Made by a program: the position numbers and the translations under genes | Shown here: one piece after another, positions 1-8,334 of the stretch | Position numbering within the stretch: position 1 is the stretch's first letter | How the letters are laid out: each line of letters opens with the position of its first letter | DNA from: an uncultured Bacteroidales bacterium | GTDB lineage: Bacteria > Bacteroidota > Bacteroidia > Bacteroidales > UBA932 | Assembly (NCBI GenBank): GCA_905235085.1 | Contig: CAJOKD010000010.1 | Coordinates: forward strand, 49,900 to 113,899 | Length of the DNA: 64,000 nucleotides | Direction of reading: 5' to 3' | The notes under the pieces: generated by a model | The model's input: only the letters and a program-made list of their open reading frames with translations | Database searches by the model: none | Told to the model about the DNA's origin: nothing

Positions 1-971
1 CTAGCCTCCAGTTCCTTGATGTCCAGGACCGGCAAAGCCAACCAGTTGCGGAGGAGCCTGGCACCCATTGGGGAAACGCAGCCGTCCATCACGCTTACCA
101 GGCTGACGCCTTCTCCTCCTGCTGCGGATTCGAATATTTCCAGGTTCCGGACAGTGAACTTGTCCATCCATACGAACTTGTCGCCGTCGATCCTGGATAT
201 GGAACACAGATTCTTGAGGCCGGTGTGATAGGTCTGTTCCAGGTACACCAACAAAGCTCCCGCAGAGCAGATGCCGAGCGGATATCTGTCTATCGCGAAT
301 CCCTTCAGGGAATCCACTCCGAATTGTTTCTTGAGCTTGTCTACGGCAGCGTCGTATACGAATGCCCACTCTTCGACGGAAGAAACGTACAGGGCCTCCC
401 CGAACCTTTCCTTGACTCCCTTCTCGAAACCTCTCTGGACTATGATTTCCTTGGGGTTCAAGGAAGAAACCAATGTTCCTATGTATTCAAGCGAACCCTG
501 GGACACCTGGAAGGCGCCCGTGGAAACATCCAGGAAAGCTGCTCCGCACTGGTCCTTCTCGAAAGTGAGACCGGCGAGGAAGTTGTTCTCCTTCTGCTCC
601 AGCATCTGGTCGTTGAAAGCCACGCCCGGGGTCACCAGTTCGGTAACCCCGCGCTTGACCAGTTTCTTGGCGAACTTGGGGTCCTCAAGCTGGTCGCATA
701 CAGCCACCTTGTGGCCGGCCCGTACCAGTTTCGGGAGATACACGTCGAGGGCATGATGCGGGAAGCCCGCCATCTCGACATAGCCTTTGTCTCCGTTGGA
801 TTTCCTGGTAAGCACTATTCCGAGAACCTTGCTGACCAGGACGGCGTCGTCTGAATATGACTCATAAAAGTCCCCTACCCTGTAAAGGAGCACCGCCTCC
901 GGGTGCTGAGCCTTTACGGAGAAGAACTGCTTTATCAGCGGAGTATCTTCGGGAACTTTTACCTTGGCCAT
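1..971 (-). CDS. mutS: DNA mismatch repair protein MutS (N-terminal part, runs off window)
   Basis: Mismatch recognition ATPase of the MutS/MutL repair pathway. Reverse-strand translation from the ATG at 971 stays open to base 1 and gives about 323 residues. It opens with the mismatch-binding domain I: PLIKQFFSVKAQHPEAVLLY, then RVGDFYESYSDDA, which holds the mismatch-stacking Phe-x-Glu (FYE; family form GDFYE). Then come the GVTELVTPGV segment and the connector domain. The core, clamp and ATPase domains lie beyond the window edge. A -7-like box (minus-strand TATTTTTG, 981-988) is only about 10 bases upstream, so the leader must be very short. A nitrilase remnant lies upstream on the same strand. 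Confidence 0.96.
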   Translation of the reverse strand, partial: MAKVKVPEDTPLIKQFFSVKAQHPEAVLLYRVGDFYESYSDDAVLVSKVLGIVLTRKSNGDKGYVEMAGFPHHALDVYLPKLVRAGHKVAVCDQLEDPKFAKKLVKRGVTELVTPGVAFNDQMLEQKENNFLAGLTFEKDQCGAAFLDVSTGAFQVSQGSLEYIGTLVSSLNPKEIIVQRGFEKGVKERFGEALYVSSVEEWAFVYDAAVDKLKKQFGVDSLKGFAIDRYPLGICSAGALLVYLEQTYHTGLKNLCSISRIDGDKFVWMDKFTVRNLEIFESAAGGEGVSLVSVMDGCVSPMGARLLRNWLALPVLDIKELEA

Positions 972-980
972 AGCAAACTA

Positions 981-988
981 CAAAAATA
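981..988 (-). promoter_or_regulatory. Probable -7 promoter box of mutS
   Basis: Minus-strand TATTTTTG fits the Bacteroidota -7 consensus TAnnTTTG. It lies about 10 bases from the mutS start codon. No convincing -33 element was seen, so this is a sequence match only. Confidence 0.35.
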
Positions 989-1005
989 CGAAAAAAAGCT
1001 TTAGG

Positions 1006-1320
1006 TTACTTTGTAAACAGGAATCCTGTCTTCATTCCGTCATAAGCCTGGGCGATGGAAGCTATCTGGGAAAGGGTGGAGTCGCTGTCTGTGACCTTTC
1101 CGTCGGGCTCGACGAAGCAGAACCTGTTGTACAGTCTTCCGTCCTCCTCGGTAGAGATGCTGCCTGCCAGGGCGAAACCGTGTTCGCGGGCCTGCTTGAG
1201 CATCCAGCGGAGGGTTCCGCCGTCCGTTTCCGGCAAACCGGAAAGCATCGCATCCAGTTTCCGGCGGTTAGCTTCCGGATCCGCCCAAACCACGTCCGTC
1301 TGCATCAAAGTGGTTTTCAT
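1006..1320 (-). pseudogene. Internally deleted nitrilase/omega-amidase (YafV-like) remnant
   Basis: The ORF is about 104 residues from the ATG at 1320, against roughly 255 for the carbon-nitrogen hydrolase family. Residues 1-30 (MKTTLMQTDVVWADPEANRR...) match the family N terminus. The segment GGTLRWMLKQAREHGFALAG through LYNRFCFVEPDGKV matches the region around residues 55-100 of YafV-type enzymes. The stretch between them, which should carry the catalytic Glu (LPEMF..GF), is missing. After DGKV the expected YYDKRHLF, the catalytic Lys and the catalytic Cys are absent; the last ~25 residues (ending TGFLFTK) are unrecognised. It cannot be an active amidase. It could be a decayed gene, an assembly collapse or, less likely, a small protein with a new role. 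It lies just upstream of mutS. Confidence 0.6.
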
Positions 1321-1397
1321 AGTACGCAAGTTAACAAGAATTCATTTAATTTTATTACTTTTACGAGTGTAACTGCACGAAAACTAACACAAAACAT

Positions 1398-2276
1398 ATG
1401 ATAGGAAGACTCAGAACCCTCTTTACGGCCTTAGCCGTATTGCTGTCGGCTTTCGGTTTCCGCGCAGCCGGCAAAAGCGAGGATTTCCGCGCTATGTCAT
1501 TCAATATCCGCTACCAGTTCCCGGCAGACACCGGAAAACTCAGCTGGGAAGCCAGGAAGGGAGGCTGCATTAAAGCTATTGAAAAGTACAAACCAGACGT
1601 GATCGGTTTCCAGGAAGCATACCCCTACCACAAGGCTGACTTGAAGAAGGAGCTGGGGAAATACGTTATGGTGGACCGTGGAGGCAAGCCCGGCACTCCG
1701 GACCTGGAACTCAAGAACAACGAGAATCCGGTGATGTTCCGCGGGGACAAGCTGGAACTGCTGGACTATGGCTACTTCTGGCTCAACGAAGACCAGACTC
1801 CCGACCGCAAAGGCTGGGATGCAGCAAGTGTGAGGAACGCCACCTGGGTCAAGTTGAAATATAAGAAATCAGGACGTATCTTCTTCTATTTCAACGTCCA
1901 TATGGACCACAGAGGCCCGAACGCGAGGTTGCAGAGCTCCATCCTCATAGTCGAAAAGATCAAGGAAATCGCCGGAGACGATGCAGTGGTCTTCCTCGGA
2001 GGAGACTTCAATATGCCGGATTCAGAGAAAGGCATCAAGCCTCTGCAGGACTATATGAAAGAGGCGGCCCATTCTGTCAGGAAGCCAGACACGGCTCCTA
2101 CCTTCAACGACTTCGGAAGAAAGGGCAGCAAACCTATGTGGCTCGACCACTTGATGTTCCGTGGTGCCACTGCGAAATCGTTCATCGTGGTGGACGAGAA
2201 TAAATACGGGGTACAGTACATCTCCGACCATTATCCGATAGTCGCAGACTTCGTAATCCCCGTCCCGAAGGAATAA
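1398..2276 (+). CDS. Secreted endonuclease/exonuclease/phosphatase (EEP) family hydrolase
   Basis: 292 residues. An N-terminal signal peptide (about residues 1-24, ending RAAG) sends it to the periplasm or outside. The EEP fold motifs occur in order: MSFNIR (Asn ligand), DVIGFQE (metal-binding Glu), NVHMDH (catalytic His), GGDFNMPDS (Asp/Asn), LDHLMF and the terminal SDHYPI (catalytic Asp-His). All active-site residues are present, so it should be a Mg2+-dependent phosphodiesterase or phosphatase. The substrate cannot be told from sequence: nuclease, inositol-phosphatase-like and sphingomyelinase-like members share these motifs. It stands alone on the plus strand and converges with the symporter genes with only 3 bases between stops. 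Confidence 0.88.
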   Translation: MIGRLRTLFTALAVLLSAFGFRAAGKSEDFRAMSFNIRYQFPADTGKLSWEARKGGCIKAIEKYKPDVIGFQEAYPYHKADLKKELGKYVMVDRGGKPGTPDLELKNNENPVMFRGDKLELLDYGYFWLNEDQTPDRKGWDAASVRNATWVKLKYKKSGRIFFYFNVHMDHRGPNARLQSSILIVEKIKEIAGDDAVVFLGGDFNMPDSEKGIKPLQDYMKEAAHSVRKPDTAPTFNDFGRKGSKPMWLDHLMFRGATAKSFIVVDENKYGVQYISDHYPIVADFVIPVPKE

Positions 2277-2279
2277 GGA

Positions 2280-3608
2280 TTATCCTACAAGGCCGCTTAT
2301 GAATATGACGGCTATCGAGACCGGAGCTACGTACTTTATCAGGAAATAGATTATCGGGAACAGTTTTACATTGGTGTGAAGGGTGCCTCCGTTGGTGAGC
2401 TCATCCTTCACATCTTCCTTTTTCATCTTCCACCCCACGAACAGGCTGAACAGGAGCGCTCCCAGGGTCAGCAGGAAGTTCGAACAGAGCTTGTCCAGGA
2501 AATCGAAGACACTGCCCCTAAGCACACAGAGTATTCCGACCATGAACGCGAAGATGAAGATACCAGCGGTCGCGGCCGTGCGGGATATTCCTTTCTCTTC
2601 GCTCAGGTACGCTACCCCCACCTCCATCATCGAGATGGAAGAGGTCAAGGCGGCCACCAGGATAGTGATGAAGAAGATTATGGCTACCGCTGCGCTCAGG
2701 ACAAGCCCGCCTGTGCCCATCTTGGCGAAAATATAAGGCAATGTCTCGAAGACGAGGCCCGGTCCCGCTGCCGGTGCGATACCGGAAGCAAAAACGGCCG
2801 GCATTATAGCGAAGCCGGCAAAGATCGCGAACATAAGGTCGGAAACGGCCGTTCCGACACCTGACGCCATCAGGTTCTCGTCCTTGCTGACATATGACGA
2901 ATACGTGAGCATCGTACCGACTCCCAGGGACAGGGAGAAGAAACTCTGGCCGAGAGCGGCCGCAAGAGCATCAGGGGTCAGTTTGGAGAAGTCGGGGCGG
3001 ACAAGATACCTTATCCCTTCGCCGGCTCCCGGAAGGGTCAGGGAATAGACCGCGATCACCAGGACCAGGACGAAAAGCACCGGGATGGTTATCTTGCTGA
3101 ACCTCTCTATCCCTTTCTTGACACCTGCGAATACGATCCCTGCCGTCATTCCGAGGAAAAGCAGCAGGCAGGCTATGACCTTTGCCCGCGATGCGGCGAA
3201 TTCACCGAACATCCCCGTGACTATCTCAGCATTGTCGGGCCGGAACTGGATGGTGACCGACTTGAAGAGATATTCTATTGACCAGCCCCCCACGACGCTG
3301 TAATAGGAAAGGATGATTATCGGCGAGACGACCGTCAGGAGTCCAAGCCATTTCCAGGAAGACCTCGGAGCAAGGGCTTCCATCGCTCCGAATGTGTTCT
3401 TGTGCGTCCTGCGGCCTATGACAGATTCTGAAAAGAGGATGGGAAGGGAAAGCAGGAAACAGCAGAGGATATAAACCAGGATGAATGCAGCACCTCCGTA
3501 CTGGCCTACGATGAAAGGGAAGCGCCAGATATTGCCAAGGCCTATGGCGGACCCAGCCATCGCCATTATCACCGCAGCCCTACTGCCGAAATTCTCCCTT
3601 CCGCTCAT
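2280..3608 (-). CDS. Sodium-dependent transporter, neurotransmitter:sodium symporter (NSS) family, copy 2
   Basis: 442-residue inner-membrane protein of the NSS (LeuT/SNF) family, which couples Na+ to amino-acid-like solute uptake. The signature MAMAGSAIGLGNIWRFPF in TM1 is present, with the unwound Asn-Ile-Trp-Arg-Phe-Pro segment that binds Na+ and substrate. About 11-12 hydrophobic segments can be seen, as in prokaryotic members. It overlaps the upstream paralogue by 4 bases (3605-3608), so the two are probably translationally coupled. The substrate is unknown. The two copies share the TM1 signature, the SYYS(V/I)VGGWSIEY motif and the GPGL(V/I)F(E/Q)TLP region, so they arose by duplication. 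Confidence 0.93.
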   Translation of the reverse strand: MSGRENFGSRAAVIMAMAGSAIGLGNIWRFPFIVGQYGGAAFILVYILCCFLLSLPILFSESVIGRRTHKNTFGAMEALAPRSSWKWLGLLTVVSPIIILSYYSVVGGWSIEYLFKSVTIQFRPDNAEIVTGMFGEFAASRAKVIACLLLFLGMTAGIVFAGVKKGIERFSKITIPVLFVLVLVIAVYSLTLPGAGEGIRYLVRPDFSKLTPDALAAALGQSFFSLSLGVGTMLTYSSYVSKDENLMASGVGTAVSDLMFAIFAGFAIMPAVFASGIAPAAGPGLVFETLPYIFAKMGTGGLVLSAAVAIIFFITILVAALTSSISMMEVGVAYLSEEKGISRTAATAGIFIFAFMVGILCVLRGSVFDFLDKLCSNFLLTLGALLFSLFVGWKMKKEDVKDELTNGGTLHTNVKLFPIIYFLIKYVAPVSIAVIFISGLVG

Positions 3609-4897
3609 CGGAGTAACAGATTGGAGATGAATATCATAAGGACTGCCAACGGGGCTACGAACCTTATCAGGAAATAGATGACAGGGAAAGCCCCCGTGTT
3701 CCGGGTTCCGCCGTTAGTTATCTCGTCCCTGACATCCTTACGCTTCATCTTCCACCCCACAAACAGAACCACGAGCAAGGCTCCTATCGTCAGGAGGAAG
3801 TTGGACGCGAATGCATCCACCATTCCGAAAACCTTGATGGACAAGGCGCAGGCAAGGCCGAGCAGCCAGGTCAGGATGAACACCAGCAGGCAGGCTTTCT
3901 TCCTTTCGATCTTTTTCTCCTCCACGAGATACGCCACTCCGACTTCGATCGTGGAGACTGAAGATGTCATCGCCGCCACGATAACGGTCAGTAAGAACAA
4001 AGCCGAAACGGCAACCGAGATCCACTTGACGCCGGCTCCCATTTCGGTGAATACGAAAGGCAGGGTCTGGAAAATCAGTCCAGGACCAGCAGAGGGTTTG
4101 ATTCCGGCCGAGAAAACTGCCGGCATTATCGCGAAACCGGCCAGGATGGCGAACATCAGGTCGGCAATGGCGGTTCCCAGGCCCATCGCAATGACGTTCT
4201 CCTCTTTGTTCACGTATGACGAATACGTGATGATGATTCCCATTCCAAGGGACAACGAATAGAAACTCTGCCCCATCGCGAAAGCGAAGGTCTTTCCGGT
4301 AACCTTGGAAAGGTCCGGCTTGACGAGGTAGTCTATTCCAGCTCCGGCCCCTGGCATATTGACCGAATATACCAGTATGATGATTATAAGCAGGAACAGC
4401 ACCGGAATGGACATCTTGCTGAATTTCTCTATACCGCTCTTGACCCCCAGGGCGACTATTCCGCAGGACAGCGCCAGGAATATGGTGTCGAAGGCAAGGG
4501 CCGTCCAGCCCGAGGGAGTGAATTCCCCGAAGCCAAGGGAGAAACTCTTGAGGAAATATTCGATGGACCACCCGCCCACGATGCTGTAATAGGAAACGAT
4601 TATCATCGGGGTGACCACGCTCAGGTAGCCCAACACCCTCCAGCCGCTTCCGGGAGCAAGCTGTTTCATCGCTCCGATGGCATTGGAATGGGTCCTGCGG
4701 CCTATTACGACCTCGGAAAGGAATATAGGCAAGGACAGGATCAGTGTACAGGCTATGTAGATCAGGATGAATGCGGCACCGCCGTATTCACCTGTCATAT
4801 ACGGAAAACGCCAGATGTTTCCCAGGCCTATGGCAGAACCGGCCATCGCCATTATGACGGCCGACCTGCTTCCGAAATGTTCCCTGTTTGAGCTCAT
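3605..4897 (-). CDS. Sodium-dependent transporter, NSS family, copy 1
   Basis: 430-residue paralogue of the next gene, with the same MAMAGSAIGLGNIWRFPY TM1 signature and about 11-12 membrane segments. It is the first gene of the two-transporter pair and ends in a 4-base overlap with the second. It sits 15 bases after the folA stop, so it may be co-transcribed with galM-thyA-folA on the minus strand. Na+-coupled uptake of an amino acid or amine is inferred from the family; no residue visible here fixes the substrate. Confidence 0.93.
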   Translation of the reverse strand: MSSNREHFGSRSAVIMAMAGSAIGLGNIWRFPYMTGEYGGAAFILIYIACTLILSLPIFLSEVVIGRRTHSNAIGAMKQLAPGSGWRVLGYLSVVTPMIIVSYYSIVGGWSIEYFLKSFSLGFGEFTPSGWTALAFDTIFLALSCGIVALGVKSGIEKFSKMSIPVLFLLIIIILVYSVNMPGAGAGIDYLVKPDLSKVTGKTFAFAMGQSFYSLSLGMGIIITYSSYVNKEENVIAMGLGTAIADLMFAILAGFAIMPAVFSAGIKPSAGPGLIFQTLPFVFTEMGAGVKWISVAVSALFLLTVIVAAMTSSVSTIEVGVAYLVEEKKIERKKACLLVFILTWLLGLACALSIKVFGMVDAFASNFLLTIGALLVVLFVGWKMKRKDVRDEITNGGTRNTGAFPVIYFLIRFVAPLAVLMIFISNLLLR

Positions 4898-4912
4898 CGT
4901 CCGACGTGGATG

Positions 4913-5416
4913 CTATTTCTTCCTGCGGGTATAGATCGTGAATTCGTAGCCGTAACCTGTCTCCGGGTCGGTTGCAACCTGAGTGGTGCTCTCGACTTCC
5001 CATATTCCCGGATCGATCACCGGAAAGAAGGTATCCGCATCTTCAATGGTCGCGTGGACGTGGGTGATGTAGAGTTTGTCTGCCGTCGGAAGGGCCTGGC
5101 GGTATGTTTCGCCCCCTCCCATCACGAAGACCTTTTCCGCATCCGGCGAGACGAGGGAATATGCCTCGTCGAGGCTTCCTGCGACCTTGACCCCTTCCGG
5201 CTTGTCCGGCCAGGGGAATATGCTGATCACGACATTGTCCCGCTTTGGCAGGGGCCTTCCTCCTATCGACTGGAACGTCATCCAGCCCATAATGACCGGG
5301 CTCCCGGTTGTAGTAGTGCGGAAATATTTCATATCTTCCGCAATGTGCCACAGGAGGGCATTCCCTTTACCGATGGCCCTGTTGTCGGCGATCGCCACTA
5401 TTATGCATTTTTCCAT
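4913..5416 (-). CDS. folA: Dihydrofolate reductase
   Basis: 167 residues, normal length for type I DHFR. It makes tetrahydrofolate with NADPH and recycles the dihydrofolate left by thymidylate synthase, whose gene lies just upstream (37-base gap). Visible motifs are IIVAIADNRAIGKGNALLWH (N-terminal strand and Met20-loop region), the acidic substrate-binding residue in AEDMKYF, PVIMGWMTFQSIGGRPLPKR (cofactor/folate segment) and VFVMGGGETYRQAL. The segment MGWMTFQSIG departs slightly from the common MGRKTYESIG form, but the fold motifs are complete. Confidence 0.95.
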   Translation of the reverse strand: MEKCIIVAIADNRAIGKGNALLWHIAEDMKYFRTTTTGSPVIMGWMTFQSIGGRPLPKRDNVVISIFPWPDKPEGVKVAGSLDEAYSLVSPDAEKVFVMGGGETYRQALPTADKLYITHVHATIEDADTFFPVIDPGIWEVESTTQVATDPETGYGYEFTIYTRRKK

Positions 5417-5453
5417 ATTACAAATGTTTCTGTTCGTTCTGTATCACCCGTAA

Positions 5454-6248
5454 TCAGACCGCGACCGGAGCCTTGATGGTCGGCCAAGGATCATATCCTT
5501 CCAGGGTGAAATCCTCTGCCTTGAAATCGAATACGGACTTCACTTCCGGGTTCAGGATCATCTTTGGAAGCGGACGTGGGGTCCTGCCAAGCTGCTCTTT
5601 GACCTGGTCGAAGTGATTGAGATAGATATGGGTGTCGCCCGTAGTATGGATGAACTCTCCCGGCTCGAGTCCGCTGGTGGCAGCTATCATCATAGTAAGG
5701 AGAGCATAGGACGCGATGTTGAAAGGAACGCCCAGGAAAGTATCCGCGCTCCTCTGGTAAAGCTGGCAGGAAAGTTTTCCTTCTGCCACGTAGAACTGGA
5801 ACAGGCAGTGGCAGGGAGGAAGGGCCATCTTGTCGACTTCTCCTGGATTCCAGGCGCATACCAGCATCCTGCGGGAGTCCGGATTGTTGCGGATCAGGTC
5901 AATCACTCCTGCGAGCTGGTCCACGGACCTGCCGTCGGGAGCCGGCCAGGAACGCCACTGGTGGCCGTAAACCGGACCGAGGTCCCCGTTCTCGTCCGCC
6001 CACTCGTCCCAGATATGGACATTGTTATCCAGCAGATACTTGATGTTGGTGCTTCCGGAAATGAACCACAAAAGTTCGTGGATGATCCCTTTCAGGAACA
6101 CTTTCTTGGTTGTCAGGAGAGGGAATCCCTCGGAGAGGTCGAATCTCATCTGGTATCCGAACACGCTCTTCGTGCCCACGCCGGTGCGGTCGTGCTTGAC
6201 CACTCCGTCGTCCATAATGTGCCTCAGCAGGTCCAGGTACTGTTTCAT
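5454..6248 (-). CDS. thyA: Thymidylate synthase
   Basis: 264 residues, the usual ThyA length. It methylates dUMP to dTMP using 5,10-methylene-tetrahydrofolate. The N terminus has [19 protein letters not shown], with the phosphate-binding Arg. The catalytic Cys lies in [12 protein letters not shown], and [20 protein letters not shown] supplies the phosphate- and dUMP-binding residues. It overlaps galM by 4 bases (6245-6248) and is followed by folA, so dTMP synthesis and folate recycling are paired. Confidence 0.97.
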   Translation of the reverse strand: MKQYLDLLRHIMDDGVVKHDRTGVGTKSVFGYQMRFDLSEGFPLLTTKKVFLKGIIHELLWFISGSTNIKYLLDNNVHIWDEWADENGDLGPVYGHQWRSWPAPDGRSVDQLAGVIDLIRNNPDSRRMLVCAWNPGEVDKMALPPCHCLFQFYVAEGKLSCQLYQRSADTFLGVPFNIASYALLTMMIAATSGLEPGEFIHTTGDTHIYLNHFDQVKEQLGRTPRPLPKMILNPEVKSVFDFKAEDFTLEGYDPWPTIKAPVAV

Positions 6249-7294
6249 CTTACTGAGAATTGCCAGATTATCGCTTCCTGCAAGGTCTCGCCGGGACGAA
6301 GCACGGTGGACGGATAGTCCGGTTTGTTAGGGGAATCAGGTGCGTGCTGGCACTCGATGGCGACTCCCTCGTAGTCGAAATAGCTCCTTCCACATTTGGC
6401 CACAGGGCAGCCGGCAAGCCAGTTGCCTGTATATATCTGGACAGCAGGTTGTGTAGTAAGGACTTCCAGCTGACGGCCGCTGAGAGGGGAATAAAGCTTG
6501 GCTGCGGACTGCAGCTGCCCCGGCTCATATCCTGAGACCATAAAGCAGTTGTCGTATCCCTTCCCGTAGTTGAGGGCAGGGAAATCTTCCTTGATTTCCT
6601 GTCCTATAAGCTTGAACTCGCGGAAATCCATAGGAGTCCCGGCAACTGCATCCGGTTCTCCGAGCGGAATCAATGTGTCGTCCGTTGGAAGATATACGGC
6701 GGAATTGAGCTTCAGGAAATGTCCGAGGATATCTCCGTTTCCTTCTCCGTTGAGGTTGAAATAAGCGTGGTTGGTAAGGTTGACGACGGTAGCCTTGTCG
6801 GTCTCAGCAGTGAAAGTAAGCTCAAGCGCATTGTCCTCGCTCCACTCATAGTGCGCAACGACTTTCAGGTTGCCCGGATAACCGGCCTCCCCGTCTTCGG
6901 CCACATACAGGAACTCTACGGCATCACCGACCATACGGCTTTCCCACACCTTGTTCTGGAACCCCTGGGGGCCGCCGTGAAGATGGTTCGGGCCGTTGTT
7001 CACAGGAAGGGTATATTCGACACCGTCAAGGGTGAACTTTCCCCTGGCTATCCTGTTGGCATAGCGGCCGGGGCACTTTCCGGAGCAAGGTCCGTCGGCG
7101 AAATAATCATTCGCCTGTGGATATCCCAGGACCACATCGGCCAGCTTTCCGTCCTTGTCCGGTACGACCACGGACACTATCGCAGCACCCACGCTGCACA
7201 GGCGGACGAAGGCTCCGGACCCATTCTCTATCGTATACAGGAAGACTTCCTTCCCGTCGGGGGAAACACCCCAGAGTTGCTTGTCTGTTTTCAT
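6245..7294 (-). CDS. galM: Aldose 1-epimerase (mutarotase)
   Basis: 349 residues, standard for the GalM family. It interconverts alpha and beta anomers of galactose and other aldoses before GalK acts; galK itself is about 9 kb away. Active-site residues are visible: NHLHGG and NHAYFNL (the two catalytic/binding His) and the catalytic Glu in [13 protein letters not shown]. The protein has no signal peptide, so it should be cytoplasmic. Its stop overlaps the thyA start by 4 bases and it follows the thioredoxin-like lipoprotein gene by 12 bases, suggesting one minus-strand operon. Confidence 0.95.
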   Translation of the reverse strand: MKTDKQLWGVSPDGKEVFLYTIENGSGAFVRLCSVGAAIVSVVVPDKDGKLADVVLGYPQANDYFADGPCSGKCPGRYANRIARGKFTLDGVEYTLPVNNGPNHLHGGPQGFQNKVWESRMVGDAVEFLYVAEDGEAGYPGNLKVVAHYEWSEDNALELTFTAETDKATVVNLTNHAYFNLNGEGNGDILGHFLKLNSAVYLPTDDTLIPLGEPDAVAGTPMDFREFKLIGQEIKEDFPALNYGKGYDNCFMVSGYEPGQLQSAAKLYSPLSGRQLEVLTTQPAVQIYTGNWLAGCPVAKCGRSYFDYEGVAIECQHAPDSPNKPDYPSTVLRPGETLQEAIIWQFSVR

Positions 7295-7306
7295 ATGATT
7301 ATGCTG

Positions 7307-8275
7307 TTATTCAATATTCGCTATATAGGACAGGACCTTGTCCGACGGGGCATCTTTCATTATCACCCTCTTTCCTTCGTCGAGGAGATACAAGGACGGG
7401 ATAGCCCTGACGTTGTAGGTCACGTCGGTGCGTATCGTGTAGCTCTGGTCGTAACCGCTCAGCCAGGATTCAGGATAGTTGACGGCATATTCCCGCCATT
7501 CGTCCAAGTCGGAATCGATGTAGACATTCACCACCGCGAGCTTTCCGGAATCCACCTTCCCGGCAATATTCGGGTCGGTGGTCAGGCCGTCTATGATCTC
7601 CTTGCAGGCCGGACAGCCCGGGTTCGAAAAGAACAGCAAGGTATAGGCTGCCTTTACGGCGTGAAGGCTGTGCCTGCGGCCGGACAAGTCTGTGAAAGAA
7701 AAATCAGCAGCCACCGTTCCTGTCTGGTTGAGGGAACACATCTTCGCGTCGTGGGCATAAGCCTGCCGCATTCCCTCCGGCACGAAAGGAGAAGAGGACA
7801 GACCGGCCGCGAAAGGAAGGTAAAGGTCTTCGCTGCGTACCGGAGAGTTCGGATCGTAAAGATACTTTGCAACCGTCTTTTCCAGGAAGCTGAATACATT
7901 CGATGCCGTGTCGGAAGCCTGGAAACGCTCCAGGGAACCCAGGAAGTCTCCCATAGCCTTGCGGGCGAAATCCAGTCCACATCCCTGCTCCAGGACTGCA
8001 ACATACGTTCCGACAGCGTTTTCCACGTCTTCAGCAAGGACTCCGTTGACAATGTTCGTGTCGCAGGGAAGGTTCTTTTCCAGGAAGGCGTCCCAGAAAT
8101 GGGTGGCTACATATTCGTTTGCCTCGACTCCGTCGGTTATCAAGGAAGGGACCTTGGGTGCCGCAGGGAAAGGCACAGGATGGAAAGCTGTATCCTGAGA
8201 AGCTTTCTTTTCTCCGCATCCGGCGTACAGCACGACAAGGACGGCTGCCAATATGTATCCTGGAATCTTTTTCAT
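7307..8275 (-). CDS. DUF5106 / TlpA-type thioredoxin-like lipoprotein
   Basis: 322 residues. The N terminus is a lipoprotein signal (LYAGC, Cys20), so the protein should be anchored in the envelope. The middle (about 45-180) resembles the DUF5106 region seen in Bacteroidota. The C-terminal part (about 185-322) is a TlpA/thioredoxin-like fold with a CPAC redox motif (221-224) and the cis-Pro segment VRAIPSLYLLD. It is probably a periplasmic thiol-disulphide oxidoreductase or reductase. The partner is unknown. It is the first gene of the run leading into galM. Confidence 0.85.
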   Translation of the reverse strand: MKKIPGYILAAVLVVLYAGCGEKKASQDTAFHPVPFPAAPKVPSLITDGVEANEYVATHFWDAFLEKNLPCDTNIVNGVLAEDVENAVGTYVAVLEQGCGLDFARKAMGDFLGSLERFQASDTASNVFSFLEKTVAKYLYDPNSPVRSEDLYLPFAAGLSSSPFVPEGMRQAYAHDAKMCSLNQTGTVAADFSFTDLSGRRHSLHAVKAAYTLLFFSNPGCPACKEIIDGLTTDPNIAGKVDSGKLAVVNVYIDSDLDEWREYAVNYPESWLSGYDQSYTIRTDVTYNVRAIPSLYLLDEGKRVIMKDAPSDKVLSYIANIE

Positions 8276-8288
8276 TTGTGCATTCCTA

Positions 8289-8296
8289 CAAATTTA
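8289..8296 (-). promoter_or_regulatory. Probable -7 box of the DUF5106 lipoprotein gene
   Basis: Minus-strand TAAATTTG matches TAnnTTTG. It lies 13 bases upstream of the start codon at 8275, in the short divergent spacer before the large secreted metallopeptidase gene. Confidence 0.35.
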
Positions 8297-8334
8297 AATA
8301 AATAATCGCAGATTTGTTATCTTCGTGATTGATT

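Noticed and set aside
6719..8305. Long plus-strand ORF of 528 residues opposite galM and the DUF5106 lipoprotein
   Set aside because: It is antisense to two well-supported genes with full motifs, and its own translation shows no family features; high G+C makes such shadow frames common.
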